DNA from: an uncultured Pelagibacteraceae bacterium
Lineage (GTDB): Bacteria > Pseudomonadota > Alphaproteobacteria > Pelagibacterales > Pelagibacteraceae
Direction: 5' to 3'
DNA: 64,000 nt
Assembly: GCA_902592445.1 (NCBI GenBank)
Contig: CACJEN010000003.1
Coordinates: forward strand, 1-64,000
Shown: one piece after another, positions 47,308 through 55,292 of the stretch
Position numbering within the stretch: the stretch's first letter is position 1
Layout of the letters: every line of letters starts with the position of its first letter
The notes under the pieces: generated by a model
The model's input: the letters and a program-made list of their open reading frames with translations, nothing else
Told to the model about the DNA's origin: nothing
Database searches by the model: none
Program-made: the position numbers and the translations under genes

Positions 47308-47893
47308 TTTTTTTAAAAGCATTGTATCTGTGGTCCATTTTATATTTTTTTTTAGGATCCATCTCACCAAAAGTTTTTCTTTTTCCTTTAGGTATAAAAA
47401 TAGGATCATAACCAAAGCCTTTTAAACCCCTCTGCTCATAAGATATATATCCCTCAATTTTGCCAACTGAAAAAATAGGTTTCTTTTTAAGGCCAAAAAT
47501 TGTCAATGCACAAATAAACCTTGCTGAAATTTTTTTATCTCTCCAATTTTTTTTCTTTTTGTCTAAAGCTTTAAATACTTTTTTGATTGCTAAATTAAAG
47601 TCTCCTTTGGCACCTCCCCATCTTGCTGAATAAATGCCTGGTTTTTTATTTAATAAGTCAATTTCAAGTCCAGAGTCATCAGCTATGCAAACCATATTAG
47701 TTTTTAATGAAAAATATTTTGCTTTAATTAGAGAATTTTCTTTAAACGACTTGCCATTTTCAACAGGACTTTTTAATTTGAATTGATTAGGGGTGAAAAT
47801 TTTATACTTTTTTGGGATCAAATCTCTTATTTCTTTAATTTTACCCTTATTATTGGATCCTATAACAATTTTTTCGATTTTTTTTTTAAGCAT
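47291..47893 (-). CDS. rdgB: XTP/dITP pyrophosphatase
   Basis: Removes non-canonical purine nucleotides. The HAM1/RdgB motifs are visible: VIGSNNKGKIKEI, ADDSGLEID, PGIYSARWGG, GFGYDPIFIP and the C-terminal HRYNAFKKI. The length of 200 residues is normal. It diverges from grpE; the grpE promoter candidate starts one base beyond its start codon. Confidence 0.94.
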   Translation of the reverse strand: MLKKKIEKIVIGSNNKGKIKEIRDLIPKKYKIFTPNQFKLKSPVENGKSFKENSLIKAKYFSLKTNMVCIADDSGLEIDLLNKKPGIYSARWGGAKGDFNLAIKKVFKALDKKKKNWRDKKISARFICALTIFGLKKKPIFSVGKIEGYISYEQRGLKGFGYDPIFIPKGKRKTFGEMDPKKKYKMDHRYNAFKKIKKFL

Positions 47894-47922
47894 CTAGAAA
47901 AATTAGATTTACTTACCATATA
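47894..47922 (+). promoter_or_regulatory. Candidate heat-shock (sigma32-like) promoter of grpE
   Basis: CTAGAAA (47894-47900), a 15-base spacer and CCATATA (47916-47922) resemble the alphaproteobacterial RpoH pattern (CTTGAAA and CCATAT-type). The grpE ATG begins only eight bases after the -10, implying a leaderless or near-leaderless transcript. No ribosome-binding site or CIRCE repeat is visible and no hrcA gene is near. Confidence 0.4.
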
Positions 47923-47929
47923 CGCCTTA

Positions 47930-48571
47930 ATGGAAAAAGAAGAATCAATAGAAAATAATACTAAAGAAGATCAAACAAAAATTGAAGACTCGAAATCAGA
48001 AAAAACTGCAGATATTAAAGCTGTTGAGGAAAAAACTGAGGAGAAACTATCTCCCGAAGAAGAGTTGGTTAACATAAAAGATAAGCTTGCAAGAACTTTT
48101 GCTGAGATGGAAAACCAAAGAAGAAGGTATGAAAAAGAAAAAGAAGATGCTTTTGAATATGGTGGTTTTTCTTTTGCAAGAGAAGCTTTAAATCTTTTAG
48201 ATAATCTTGAAAGATCAAAGATTTCATTAGAAAATGATGAGACTATTAAAAATAGTGACACTTTAAAAAAAGTTCTCGAACATTTTGAAATTATCAATAA
48301 AGATTTGTTATCAATATTTAAGAAAAATAATATAGAGCCAATTAATTCTATAAATGAAAAGCTAGATCCAAATCTTCATCAAGCAATGATGGAAATTGAA
48401 GATGAGTCCAAAGAACCAGGAACTATAGTTCAGGAAATTCAAAAGGGGTTTATGATGAAAGATAGACTATTAAGACCGTCATTAGTTGGAGTAGCAAAAA
48501 GAAAGTCAGAAGAACCATTAAAAGATGAACAAAAAACTCAAGAAAATCAAGCAGAAAAGGATAAAAATTAA
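47930..48571 (+). CDS. grpE: GrpE nucleotide exchange factor
   Basis: Releases ADP from DnaK. The ATG at 47930 starts MEKEESIENN, an acidic low-complexity tail (residues 1-55), then the long coiled coil (KLARTFAEMENQRRRYEKEK) and the C-terminal beta domain with GTIVQEIQKGFMMKDRLLRPSLVGVAK. 213 residues. A longer frame back to 47783 only reads antisense to rdgB and is not used. It heads grpE-dnaK-dnaJ. Confidence 0.95.
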   Translation: MEKEESIENNTKEDQTKIEDSKSEKTADIKAVEEKTEEKLSPEEELVNIKDKLARTFAEMENQRRRYEKEKEDAFEYGGFSFAREALNLLDNLERSKISLENDETIKNSDTLKKVLEHFEIINKDLLSIFKKNNIEPINSINEKLDPNLHQAMMEIEDESKEPGTIVQEIQKGFMMKDRLLRPSLVGVAKRKSEEPLKDEQKTQENQAEKDKN

Positions 48572-48629
48572 TCTTGATGGATGCTTGTAGTTGTAAAATT
48601 AACACTTATATGAAGCAAAGGAAATTAAT

Positions 48630-50555
48630 ATGAGCAAAGTAATAGGAATTGATTTAGGAACGACTAATTCTTGCGTAGCCGTAATGGAGGGTACACAGGC
48701 AAAGGTTTTAGAAAATGCAGAAGGTGCGAGAACTACTCCATCTGTTGTAGCGTTTACTGATGGAGATGAAAAATTAATTGGACAACCAGCAAAAAGACAA
48801 GCAGTAACAAATCCTGAAAACACTATATTTGCTGTTAAAAGATTAATTGGTAGAAATTTTGAGGATCCAACTGTTAAAAAAGATGTCGAGACAGCTCCAT
48901 TTAAAATAGTTAATTCAGACAAAGGGGATGCTTGGATAGAAGCAAAAGGAACAAAGTATTCACCATCTCAAATTTCAGCTTTCACACTTCAAAAAATGAA
49001 GGAAACTGCAGAAAAATATTTAGGACAAGAAGTGAAACAAGCAGTAATAACTGTTCCAGCATATTTTAATGATGCACAAAGACAAGCCACAAAGGATGCA
49101 GGAAAAATAGCTGGTCTTGAAGTCTTAAGAATTATTAACGAACCAACTGCAGCATCACTTGCATATGGATTAGATAAAAAAACAAATAAAAAGATTGCAG
49201 TGTACGATTTAGGCGGTGGTACTTTTGATGTTTCAATTCTTGAATTAGGCGATGGTGTCTTTGAAGTAAAATCTACTAACGGAGATACATTCTTGGGTGG
49301 TGAAGATTTTGATAATTCGATTGTTGAGTATCTTCTTTCGGAATTTAAAAAAGAAAATGGTATTGATTTAAAATCAGATAAGCTTGCCCTTCAAAGACTA
49401 AAGGAAGCTGCTGAAAAAGCAAAAATTGAACTATCATCTGCCGCGCAAACAGAAATAAATTTACCTTTTATAACAGCTGACAAAACAGGTCCAAAACATA
49501 TAAATTTAAAAATGACTAGAGCAAAATTGGAAGCTCTTGTTGAAGATTTAATTTCAAGAACAATACCACCTTGTCAAACTGCATTAAAAGATGCTGGTCT
49601 TTCAGCTAGTGAAATAGATGAGATTGTTTTAGTTGGTGGTATGACAAGAATGCCAAAAGTAGTTGAGGAAGTAAAAAACTTTTTCGGTAAAGATCCAAAT
49701 AAATCTGTGAACCCAGACGAAGTTGTTGCAATGGGTGCCGCTATTCAAGCAGGTGTATTACAGGGTGATGTTAAAGATGTATTATTGTTAGATGTAACTC
49801 CATTGTCACTTGGAATTGAAACATTGGGCGGTGTATCAACAAAATTAATTGAGAAAAATACAACTATTCCTACAAAGAAAAGCCAAGTTTTCTCGACTGC
49901 TGAAGATAATCAGCCGGCTGTATCGATAAGAGTTTTACAAGGTGAAAGGGAAATGGCAACAGATAATAAAGTTCTCGGAAATTTTGAGCTAGTTGGAATT
50001 GCACCAGCACCAAGAGGAGTTCCTCAAATTGAGGTAACATTTGACATTGATGCTAATGGTATAGTTAATGTTTCTGCTAAGGATAAAGGAACTGGTAAAG
50101 AACAAAAAATTCAAATTCAAGCATCTGGTGGTTTAAGTGACGAAGAAATTAGCCAAATGGTAAAAGACGCAGAGAGCAATAAAGAGGCTGACAAGAAAAA
50201 AAGGGAATCTGTTGATGCAAGAAACCAAGCTGATACTTTATTACACTCAACAGAAAAAAATTTAAAAGAGCATGGAAGTAAAGTTTCTGATGCTGATAAA
50301 AAAGCTATCGAAGATGCATCCGCAAACCTAAGGAACGCACTTAAAGGAACTGATTTAGAAGAAATAAAAAAGAAAACTCAAGACCTAGTTCAAGCATCCA
50401 TGAAACTTGGTGAAGCAATTTATAAATCGCAACAAAGTGCTAAACCAGATGATGCTCCAAAAGATGACTCTAAAGGAGAAAATAAAAAAGACGACAATGT
50501 TGTTGATGCTGACTTTGAAGAAGTAAAAGACGAGAATAAAGAGAAAAGCGCCTAG
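48630..50555 (+). CDS. dnaK: Hsp70 chaperone DnaK
   Basis: The main ATP-dependent chaperone. It starts [21 protein letters not shown], with the phosphate loop [13 protein letters not shown] and [11 protein letters not shown], a substrate domain, and an acidic C-terminal tail ending in VDADFEEV-type EEVD-like sequence. The length of 641 residues is standard. An AAAGGAA box precedes the ATG. Confidence 0.99.
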   Translation: MSKVIGIDLGTTNSCVAVMEGTQAKVLENAEGARTTPSVVAFTDGDEKLIGQPAKRQAVTNPENTIFAVKRLIGRNFEDPTVKKDVETAPFKIVNSDKGDAWIEAKGTKYSPSQISAFTLQKMKETAEKYLGQEVKQAVITVPAYFNDAQRQATKDAGKIAGLEVLRIINEPTAASLAYGLDKKTNKKIAVYDLGGGTFDVSILELGDGVFEVKSTNGDTFLGGEDFDNSIVEYLLSEFKKENGIDLKSDKLALQRLKEAAEKAKIELSSAAQTEINLPFITADKTGPKHINLKMTRAKLEALVEDLISRTIPPCQTALKDAGLSASEIDEIVLVGGMTRMPKVVEEVKNFFGKDPNKSVNPDEVVAMGAAIQAGVLQGDVKDVLLLDVTPLSLGIETLGGVSTKLIEKNTTIPTKKSQVFSTAEDNQPAVSIRVLQGEREMATDNKVLGNFELVGIAPAPRGVPQIEVTFDIDANGIVNVSAKDKGTGKEQKIQIQASGGLSDEEISQMVKDAESNKEADKKKRESVDARNQADTLLHSTEKNLKEHGSKVSDADKKAIEDASANLRNALKGTDLEEIKKKTQDLVQASMKLGEAIYKSQQSAKPDDAPKDDSKGENKKDDNVVDADFEEVKDENKEKSA

Positions 50556-50583
50556 ACTAACAACTATTTGTCTATAACCTGTT

Positions 50584-51708
50584 ATGGCAAAGAGAGATTA
50601 TTATGACGTCTTGGGAGTTAATAAAGGTGCTTCAGCCGATCAAATTAAATCAGCTTACAGAAAATTAGCAGTCAAATTTCATCCAGATAAAAATAAAGGC
50701 GATAAAGCAGCTGAGGAAAAATTTAAAGAGGCATCAGAAGCTTACCATGTCTTATCGAATTCAGAGAGAAAACAAAACTACGATAATTTTGGACATGCTG
50801 CTTTTGAAAATGGTGGTGGAGGAAGAGGTGGTTTTGGAAACTTTGACTTTTCAAATCATTTTTCAGATATTTTTGAGGATTTTTTTGGGGAAGGTTTTGG
50901 TGGCGGAAGAAGATCAAGAAGATCTAATAACAGGGGTTCTGACTTAAGATACGATTTATCTATAACTTTAGAAGAAGCCTTTTCTGGAAAAAAACAAGAC
51001 ATTAAGTTTTCAACAACTGAAAAATGTGACACTTGTAGTGGTTCAGGTTCTAAACCAGGCCACAATGCTGGTGCGTGTAATATGTGTGGAGGTCATGGTC
51101 AAGTTAGATCTAGCCAGGGATTTTTTACTGTTCAACAAACCTGCCCACAGTGCTCAGGCTCTGGTGAGATGATAACTCATCCGTGTGGAAGTTGTAGTGG
51201 ACAAGGAAAAAAACAAGCATCAAAAAGACTATCAGTTACAATTCCAAAAGGTGTTGACGATGGAACAAGGATTAGATTATCTGGTAAAGGTGAAGCTGGA
51301 TCAAGAGGAGGGAGTAATGGAGACTTATATTTATTCATTAACGTTCATTCTCATGAATTATTTAAACGCTCAGATGAAAACTTATTTTTTGAGTGTCCAA
51401 TCTCTATAGCAGATGCAGCTTTAGGTACCTCTATTGAAATACCAACTATTGATGGAGGAAAAGCAAAAATCAAAATTCCCGCTGGAACACAAAGTGGAAA
51501 ACAATTTAGATTAAGAGCAAAAGGTATGCCTTACATGAGAGGTGGGGAATATGGTGATCTTTATGTTCAAGTAAATACTGAAGTACCTGTTTCTTTAAAT
51601 AAAGAGCAAAAAGAACTACTTGAAAAATTTAGGGAAATTGAAAACGAGAAATCAAATCCGAGTATTAAAAAATTCTTTCAAAAAGCTAAAAGTTTCTGGC
51701 AAAACTAA
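50584..51708 (+). CDS. dnaJ: Hsp40 co-chaperone DnaJ
   Basis: Delivers substrates to DnaK. J domain with the HPD in FHPDKNKG (residues 1-65), a Gly/Phe-rich region, four CxxCxGxG zinc repeats (CDTCSGSG, CNMCGGHG, CPQCSGSG, CGSCSGQG) and the C-terminal peptide-binding domains. The length of 374 residues is normal. No clear ribosome-binding site lies before the ATG. Confidence 0.98.
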   Translation: MAKRDYYDVLGVNKGASADQIKSAYRKLAVKFHPDKNKGDKAAEEKFKEASEAYHVLSNSERKQNYDNFGHAAFENGGGGRGGFGNFDFSNHFSDIFEDFFGEGFGGGRRSRRSNNRGSDLRYDLSITLEEAFSGKKQDIKFSTTEKCDTCSGSGSKPGHNAGACNMCGGHGQVRSSQGFFTVQQTCPQCSGSGEMITHPCGSCSGQGKKQASKRLSVTIPKGVDDGTRIRLSGKGEAGSRGGSNGDLYLFINVHSHELFKRSDENLFFECPISIADAALGTSIEIPTIDGGKAKIKIPAGTQSGKQFRLRAKGMPYMRGGEYGDLYVQVNTEVPVSLNKEQKELLEKFREIENEKSNPSIKKFFQKAKSFWQN

Positions 51709-51716
51709 AGGTTAAT

Positions 51717-51743
51717 GCTAATCTAAGTTAGCTTTAAATTTTT
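51717..51743 (+). terminator. Weak terminator candidate after dnaJ
   Basis: GCTAA (51717-51721) and TTAGC (51728-51732) form a five-pair stem with loop TCTAAG, followed by TTTAAATTTTT, just before the dapB ATG. The stem is short and AT-rich, so it may be weak or chance. Confidence 0.3.
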
Positions 51744-51745
51744 AA

Positions 51746-52522
51746 ATGAAAAAAATAAATTTAGTAATAACTGGGTGCATGGGTAGGATGGGCCAACAAC
51801 TAATAAAATCTGTAAAATCTGACAGAGCTACAAAACTTGTTGGTTTAACTGAAAATATATTAATAAAAAAAAAAATAGGTGGAATTAAACCACAATTTAA
51901 CAACGATAATGTATTTAAAAAAACAGACGTAATAATAGATTTTACAGTGCCTAAATGTACTTTTGATGTTTTAAAAATAGCTTCGAAATTAAAGAAAAGA
52001 GTTGTTATTGGAACCACTGGTTTTACTAAGACTGAAGAGGATAAGATTAAAAAAATTTCAAAAAAAATTCCTATTTTAAAAGCAGGTAATATGAGTCTTG
52101 GAATAAATCTTTTGATGTATTTAACTGAAATAGCATCAAGATCACTTGGAGATAGATATTTAAGTAAGGTGTTTGAAGTTCATCACAAACATAAAAAAGA
52201 TTTTCCATCAGGAACTGCTTTAATGCTTGGTAAAGGTATAGCTGTTGGTAAAAATAAAGATTTTTATAAATTACTTGGAAAAAAATTTCTGAATAAGAAA
52301 ATATTTCCATATAGCAAAAAGATAAATTTTAATTCAATTAGGAAAGGTGAAATTATCGGAGAACATGAGGTTAAGTTTTCTAGTGGTAAAGAGATAATCA
52401 CGCTAAACCATGAAGCTTTTGATAGAGCTCTTTATTCAGAGGGAGCAATCACAGCTGCAAAGTGGCTAAAATCAAAAAAACCAGGTCTTTATTCAATGAG
52501 AGATGTATTAAATTTTGAATAA
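51746..52522 (+). CDS. dapB: 4-hydroxy-tetrahydrodipicolinate reductase
   Basis: The second enzyme of the diaminopimelate/lysine branch. The cofactor loop is ITGCMGRMGQQL, with the catalytic signature EVHHKHKKDFPSGTA and VIGTTGFTK. 258 residues. Its TAA shares one base with the nth ATG. An 11-A run lies at 51865-51875. Order dnaJ-dapB-nth occurs in other alphaproteobacteria. Confidence 0.96.
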   Translation: MKKINLVITGCMGRMGQQLIKSVKSDRATKLVGLTENILIKKKIGGIKPQFNNDNVFKKTDVIIDFTVPKCTFDVLKIASKLKKRVVIGTTGFTKTEEDKIKKISKKIPILKAGNMSLGINLLMYLTEIASRSLGDRYLSKVFEVHHKHKKDFPSGTALMLGKGIAVGKNKDFYKLLGKKFLNKKIFPYSKKINFNSIRKGEIIGEHEVKFSSGKEIITLNHEAFDRALYSEGAITAAKWLKSKKPGLYSMRDVLNFE

Positions 52523-53175
52523 TGAATGAAGTCCAAAGGGCTAAAATAGTTTTAAAAGAGCTTAATAAATTTTATCCTAAAACACCAATTCCATTAAAAC
52601 ACAAAAATATTTTTACTCTTCTTATCTCCGTTCTTTTATCTGCTCAGTGTACTGATAAAAATGTGAATAATGTGACTAAAAGTATATATCCTAAGTATTA
52701 TAGACCAGAACATTTTGTTAGGCTTGGTAGAAAAAAAATAGAAAAACTCATACAAAAAATTGGAATTTTTAGAATTAAGGCAAAAAGTATTTATATTTTA
52801 TCAAAAATGTTAATAGAAAATTATAATGGAAAAGTTCCAAAAACCTTCGAAGATTTAGAGAAGCTACCTGGTGTTGGGCATAAAACTGCAAGTGTAGTCA
52901 TGTCACAAGGATTTGGATTTCCTGCATTTCCTATAGATACACATATACATCGATTAGCTCAAAGGTGGGGACTTACAAACGGAAAGAATGTCATACAAAC
53001 TGAAAAAGACCTTAAAAGATTATTCCCAAAAAAATATTGGAATAAATTACACCTACAAATAATTTATTATGGACGAGAGTACTGTAGAGCAAGAGAATGT
53101 TACGGAATTTCTTGTAAAATTTGCACTACTTGTTATCCTAATAGGAAAAAACCTCTAAAAACAAAGAAAGCATAA
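52522..53175 (+). CDS. nth: Endonuclease III
   Basis: A DNA glycosylase/AP lyase for oxidised pyrimidines. The helix-hairpin-helix LEKLPGVGHKTASVV with catalytic Lys, and the Asp in FPIDTHIHRLAQRWGL, are present. The C-terminal cluster-binding cysteines read CRARECYGISCKICTTC; the spacing differs from the usual C-X6-C-X2-C-X5-C, although five cysteines are available. 217 residues. Coupled to dapB by one base. Confidence 0.93.
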   Translation: MNEVQRAKIVLKELNKFYPKTPIPLKHKNIFTLLISVLLSAQCTDKNVNNVTKSIYPKYYRPEHFVRLGRKKIEKLIQKIGIFRIKAKSIYILSKMLIENYNGKVPKTFEDLEKLPGVGHKTASVVMSQGFGFPAFPIDTHIHRLAQRWGLTNGKNVIQTEKDLKRLFPKKYWNKLHLQIIYYGREYCRARECYGISCKICTTCYPNRKKPLKTKKA

Positions 53176-53176
53176 A

Positions 53177-54106
53177 ATGAAAATATTAGGAATTGGTAAT
53201 GCAATTGTAGATGTTATTTGCAAAGTGGACGATGATTTTATATCAAAAAATAACTTAACGAAAAGTACAATGAAATTAATTTTTGAGGAGAGTGAATTTC
53301 AAAATTTATTAAAAAATCTTAAAATTGAAAAAACTGTCTCGGGAGGTTCTGTAGCAAATTCAATTGTCGGTTTATCACAACTTGGAAACCAAGTGGGATT
53401 TATAGGAAAGGTAAGTGACGATGAATTAGGTGGTAAATACGAGGAAGGATTAAAAAAAGAAAATGTTGAATATATTTATAATAAGAAAAAGGAAGAGCTA
53501 CCTACAGGAACTTGTTTAATTTTAGTAACTCCTGACTCAGAAAGAACGATGTGTACGTTTTTAGGAACCGCAGGAAAAATTAATGAGAATGATGTAAGTT
53601 TAGAAGCAATTAAAAAAAGTGAAATTATTCTTCTTGAAGGTTATCTTTGGGACGAGGGAGATCCAAAAAAAGCATTTGAAAAAGCTATTCAGAATGCAAA
53701 CAAGGTGGCAATGTCGCTATCTGACCAATTTTGTGTGGATAGACACAAACCACACTTTTTACAATTAGTTAAAAATAAACTCGATATAACATTTGCAAAT
53801 GAACAAGAAATAACTTCGCTTATCGATGCAAAAAATTTTGATGAAGTAGTAACATTTTCTAAGTCTCTTGGAAAAATAATCATTGTAACACGAGGTGAAA
53901 AAGGGGCTGTAGCAATTAAAGATGATGAGGTTGTTGAGTGTGGTATCAAAGAGAATTTAAAAATTGTTGATTTAACTGGTGCTGGTGATTTATTTGCAGG
54001 AGGTTTTTTACATGGACATGTAAATAATATGTCATTAAAGGATAGTTTAGAAAAAGGCACTGAAATGTCATCTAAAGTTATCCAACAGATCGGGGCAAGG
54101 CTATAA
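53177..54106 (+). CDS. PfkB-family sugar/adenosine kinase
   Basis: A 309-residue ribokinase-fold kinase. The N-terminal GIGNAIVDVICKVDDDF, the substrate-side GGSVANSIVGLSQLG, and the C-terminal anion-hole signature DLTGAGDLFAGGFLHG (catalytic Asp) are present. The overall pattern is that of alphaproteobacterial adenosine kinases, but the substrate is not proven. It lies one base after the nth stop. Confidence 0.85.
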   Translation: MKILGIGNAIVDVICKVDDDFISKNNLTKSTMKLIFEESEFQNLLKNLKIEKTVSGGSVANSIVGLSQLGNQVGFIGKVSDDELGGKYEEGLKKENVEYIYNKKKEELPTGTCLILVTPDSERTMCTFLGTAGKINENDVSLEAIKKSEIILLEGYLWDEGDPKKAFEKAIQNANKVAMSLSDQFCVDRHKPHFLQLVKNKLDITFANEQEITSLIDAKNFDEVVTFSKSLGKIIIVTRGEKGAVAIKDDEVVECGIKENLKIVDLTGAGDLFAGGFLHGHVNNMSLKDSLEKGTEMSSKVIQQIGARL

Positions 54107-54109
54107 ATC

Positions 54110-54217
54110 TTATTTTTTACTTCTTTTAAAACTACCTTTACCTTTTTTTGGTTTAATAACTCTTGGTTTGTACTTTCGAGAAAAAAGCTCTCTAGTCAAA
54201 TTATTTTTTTTCTTCAT
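54110..54217 (-). CDS. arfA: ArfA-like alternative ribosome-rescue factor (35 aa)
   Basis: A 35-residue, highly basic protein. Residues 7-20 read LTRELFSRKYKPRV and residues 24-32 KKGKGSFKR; both match the ArfA core (ALLHDPLFRQRV and KKGKGSYMRK in Escherichia coli). ArfA frees ribosomes stalled on messages without a stop codon, with RF2. The ATG lies 17 bases inside the end of the winged-helix gene on the same strand. This version ends naturally right after the KGKGS motif, as the active truncated form does. Confidence 0.78.
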   Translation of the reverse strand: MKKKNNLTRELFSRKYKPRVIKPKKGKGSFKRSKK

Positions 54218-54776
54218 TTAAAAAATAACCATTTTTGTCACTTAGAATAAATTGATTATCAGAAAAATTTTCGATAATTTTTTTTCTAAGACGATAGATA
54301 TGTGTTTCAACAGTATGTGTTTCAAGTTCAGAATTATATCCCCAAACTTTTTCTTGAAGTTGATTAATTTTTACTGCCCCATCTGAATTTTTTAAATAAA
54401 CTAATATTGAGCTTTCTTTTTCAGTAAGCTCAAGTTCTTTTTTATCTTGTTTTAATATTCTTGAGTTAAGATCTAAATTATATTTCCCAAAATCTATTTT
54501 AGATTGTTCTATAAATTTTGATTTTAAAAAATTAATGTTTAAACTTTGAACAAGTTCATTAATACTTATTGGAAATTTATCAATTATTACTTGGTTTTTT
54601 AAATTTGATATTTTTTTTTTGGTGACCACAAGGAAATTTGATGAATTTTCCTTGTTCAATTTATCTAATTCACTTTCTTTTTCACAAAACTCCAATTTAA
54701 ATTCAAAAATTTCATTAATTTCATCAAGTATATTAAATAATTCTTTATTTTCAAAAATTATCAATTTTTTATTCAT
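54201..54776 (-). CDS. OmpR-type winged-helix regulator with pseudo-receiver N-terminus
   Basis: A 191-residue protein. The C-terminal half is an OmpR/PhoB DNA-binding domain: LDLNSRILKQDKKELELTEKESSILVYL, KEKVWG-like QEKVWGYNSELETHTVETHIYRLRKKI and the final GYFL. The N-terminal 95 residues are about receiver-length but lack the acidic pair, the phospho-Asp and the Lys, so phosphorylation is unlikely. No histidine kinase is nearby. The ATG at 54776 is chosen; the frame continues upstream only antisense to the L,D-transpeptidase. Confidence 0.8.
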   Translation of the reverse strand: MNKKLIIFENKELFNILDEINEIFEFKLEFCEKESELDKLNKENSSNFLVVTKKKISNLKNQVIIDKFPISINELVQSLNINFLKSKFIEQSKIDFGKYNLDLNSRILKQDKKELELTEKESSILVYLKNSDGAVKINQLQEKVWGYNSELETHTVETHIYRLRKKIIENFSDNQFILSDKNGYFLNEEKK

Positions 54777-54792
54777 AGTATATATTGAATTT

Positions 54793-55290
54793 ATGACAAT
54801 TATTGTAAAAGATAAACATACTCTTTTATATAAAGGTTTTAGGTTTAAGTGCTGTGTTGGAAAAAATAACTTTTCAAAAAGAAAAATTGAAGGAGACAAA
54901 AAAACTCCAATTGGTACCTTTAAAATTGGAAATCTTTTTTATAGGGCTGACAGGTTCAAAAAACCATTAACCAAGCTGAAGACTTATCGGATTAATAAAA
55001 ACATGGGTTGGTGTGATGACATAAATCATAAAAAATACAATAAATTAATCAAAATAACAAAAAAAAAGATAAATCATGAAAAATTATTTCGACGTGATTA
55101 CAAATATGATTTTTTTATTCCTATAAAATATAATTTTAATAAAGTTGTACCTAACAAGGGAAGCGCAATATTTATTCATTTAACCAAAAATTATCAAACT
55201 ACATCTGGATGTATTGCCTTATCAAAAAAAGATTTTTTAATTTTAATAAAATTAATAGATAAAAATACCAAAATCAAAATATTGAGATAA
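54793..55290 (+). CDS. YkuD-type L,D-transpeptidase family protein
   Basis: A 165-residue protein from the ATG at 54793. The catalytic signature IHLTKNYQTTSGCIALS (His and Cys) and the EGDKKTPIGTFKIGN segment identify the YkuD fold. There is no signal peptide or membrane helix, so export is uncertain. Members of this short family occur widely in alphaproteobacteria. It diverges from the winged-helix regulator with 16 bases between starts, suggesting shared control. Confidence 0.82.
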   Translation: MTIIVKDKHTLLYKGFRFKCCVGKNNFSKRKIEGDKKTPIGTFKIGNLFYRADRFKKPLTKLKTYRINKNMGWCDDINHKKYNKLIKITKKKINHEKLFRRDYKYDFFIPIKYNFNKVVPNKGSAIFIHLTKNYQTTSGCIALSKKDFLILIKLIDKNTKIKILR

Positions 55291-55292
55291 TT

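Noticed and set aside
47783-47929. N-terminal extension of grpE
   Set aside because: The extension is antisense to rdgB, hydrophobic and unlike GrpE; the ATG at 47930 gives a normal start.
47894-48629. CIRCE/HrcA control of grpE-dnaK
   Set aside because: No TTAGCACTC-N9-GAGTGCTAA repeat and no hrcA gene near.
54619-54792. Longer L,D-transpeptidase start with a hydrophobic segment
   Set aside because: This segment is antisense to the winged-helix regulator and the family start is at 54793.
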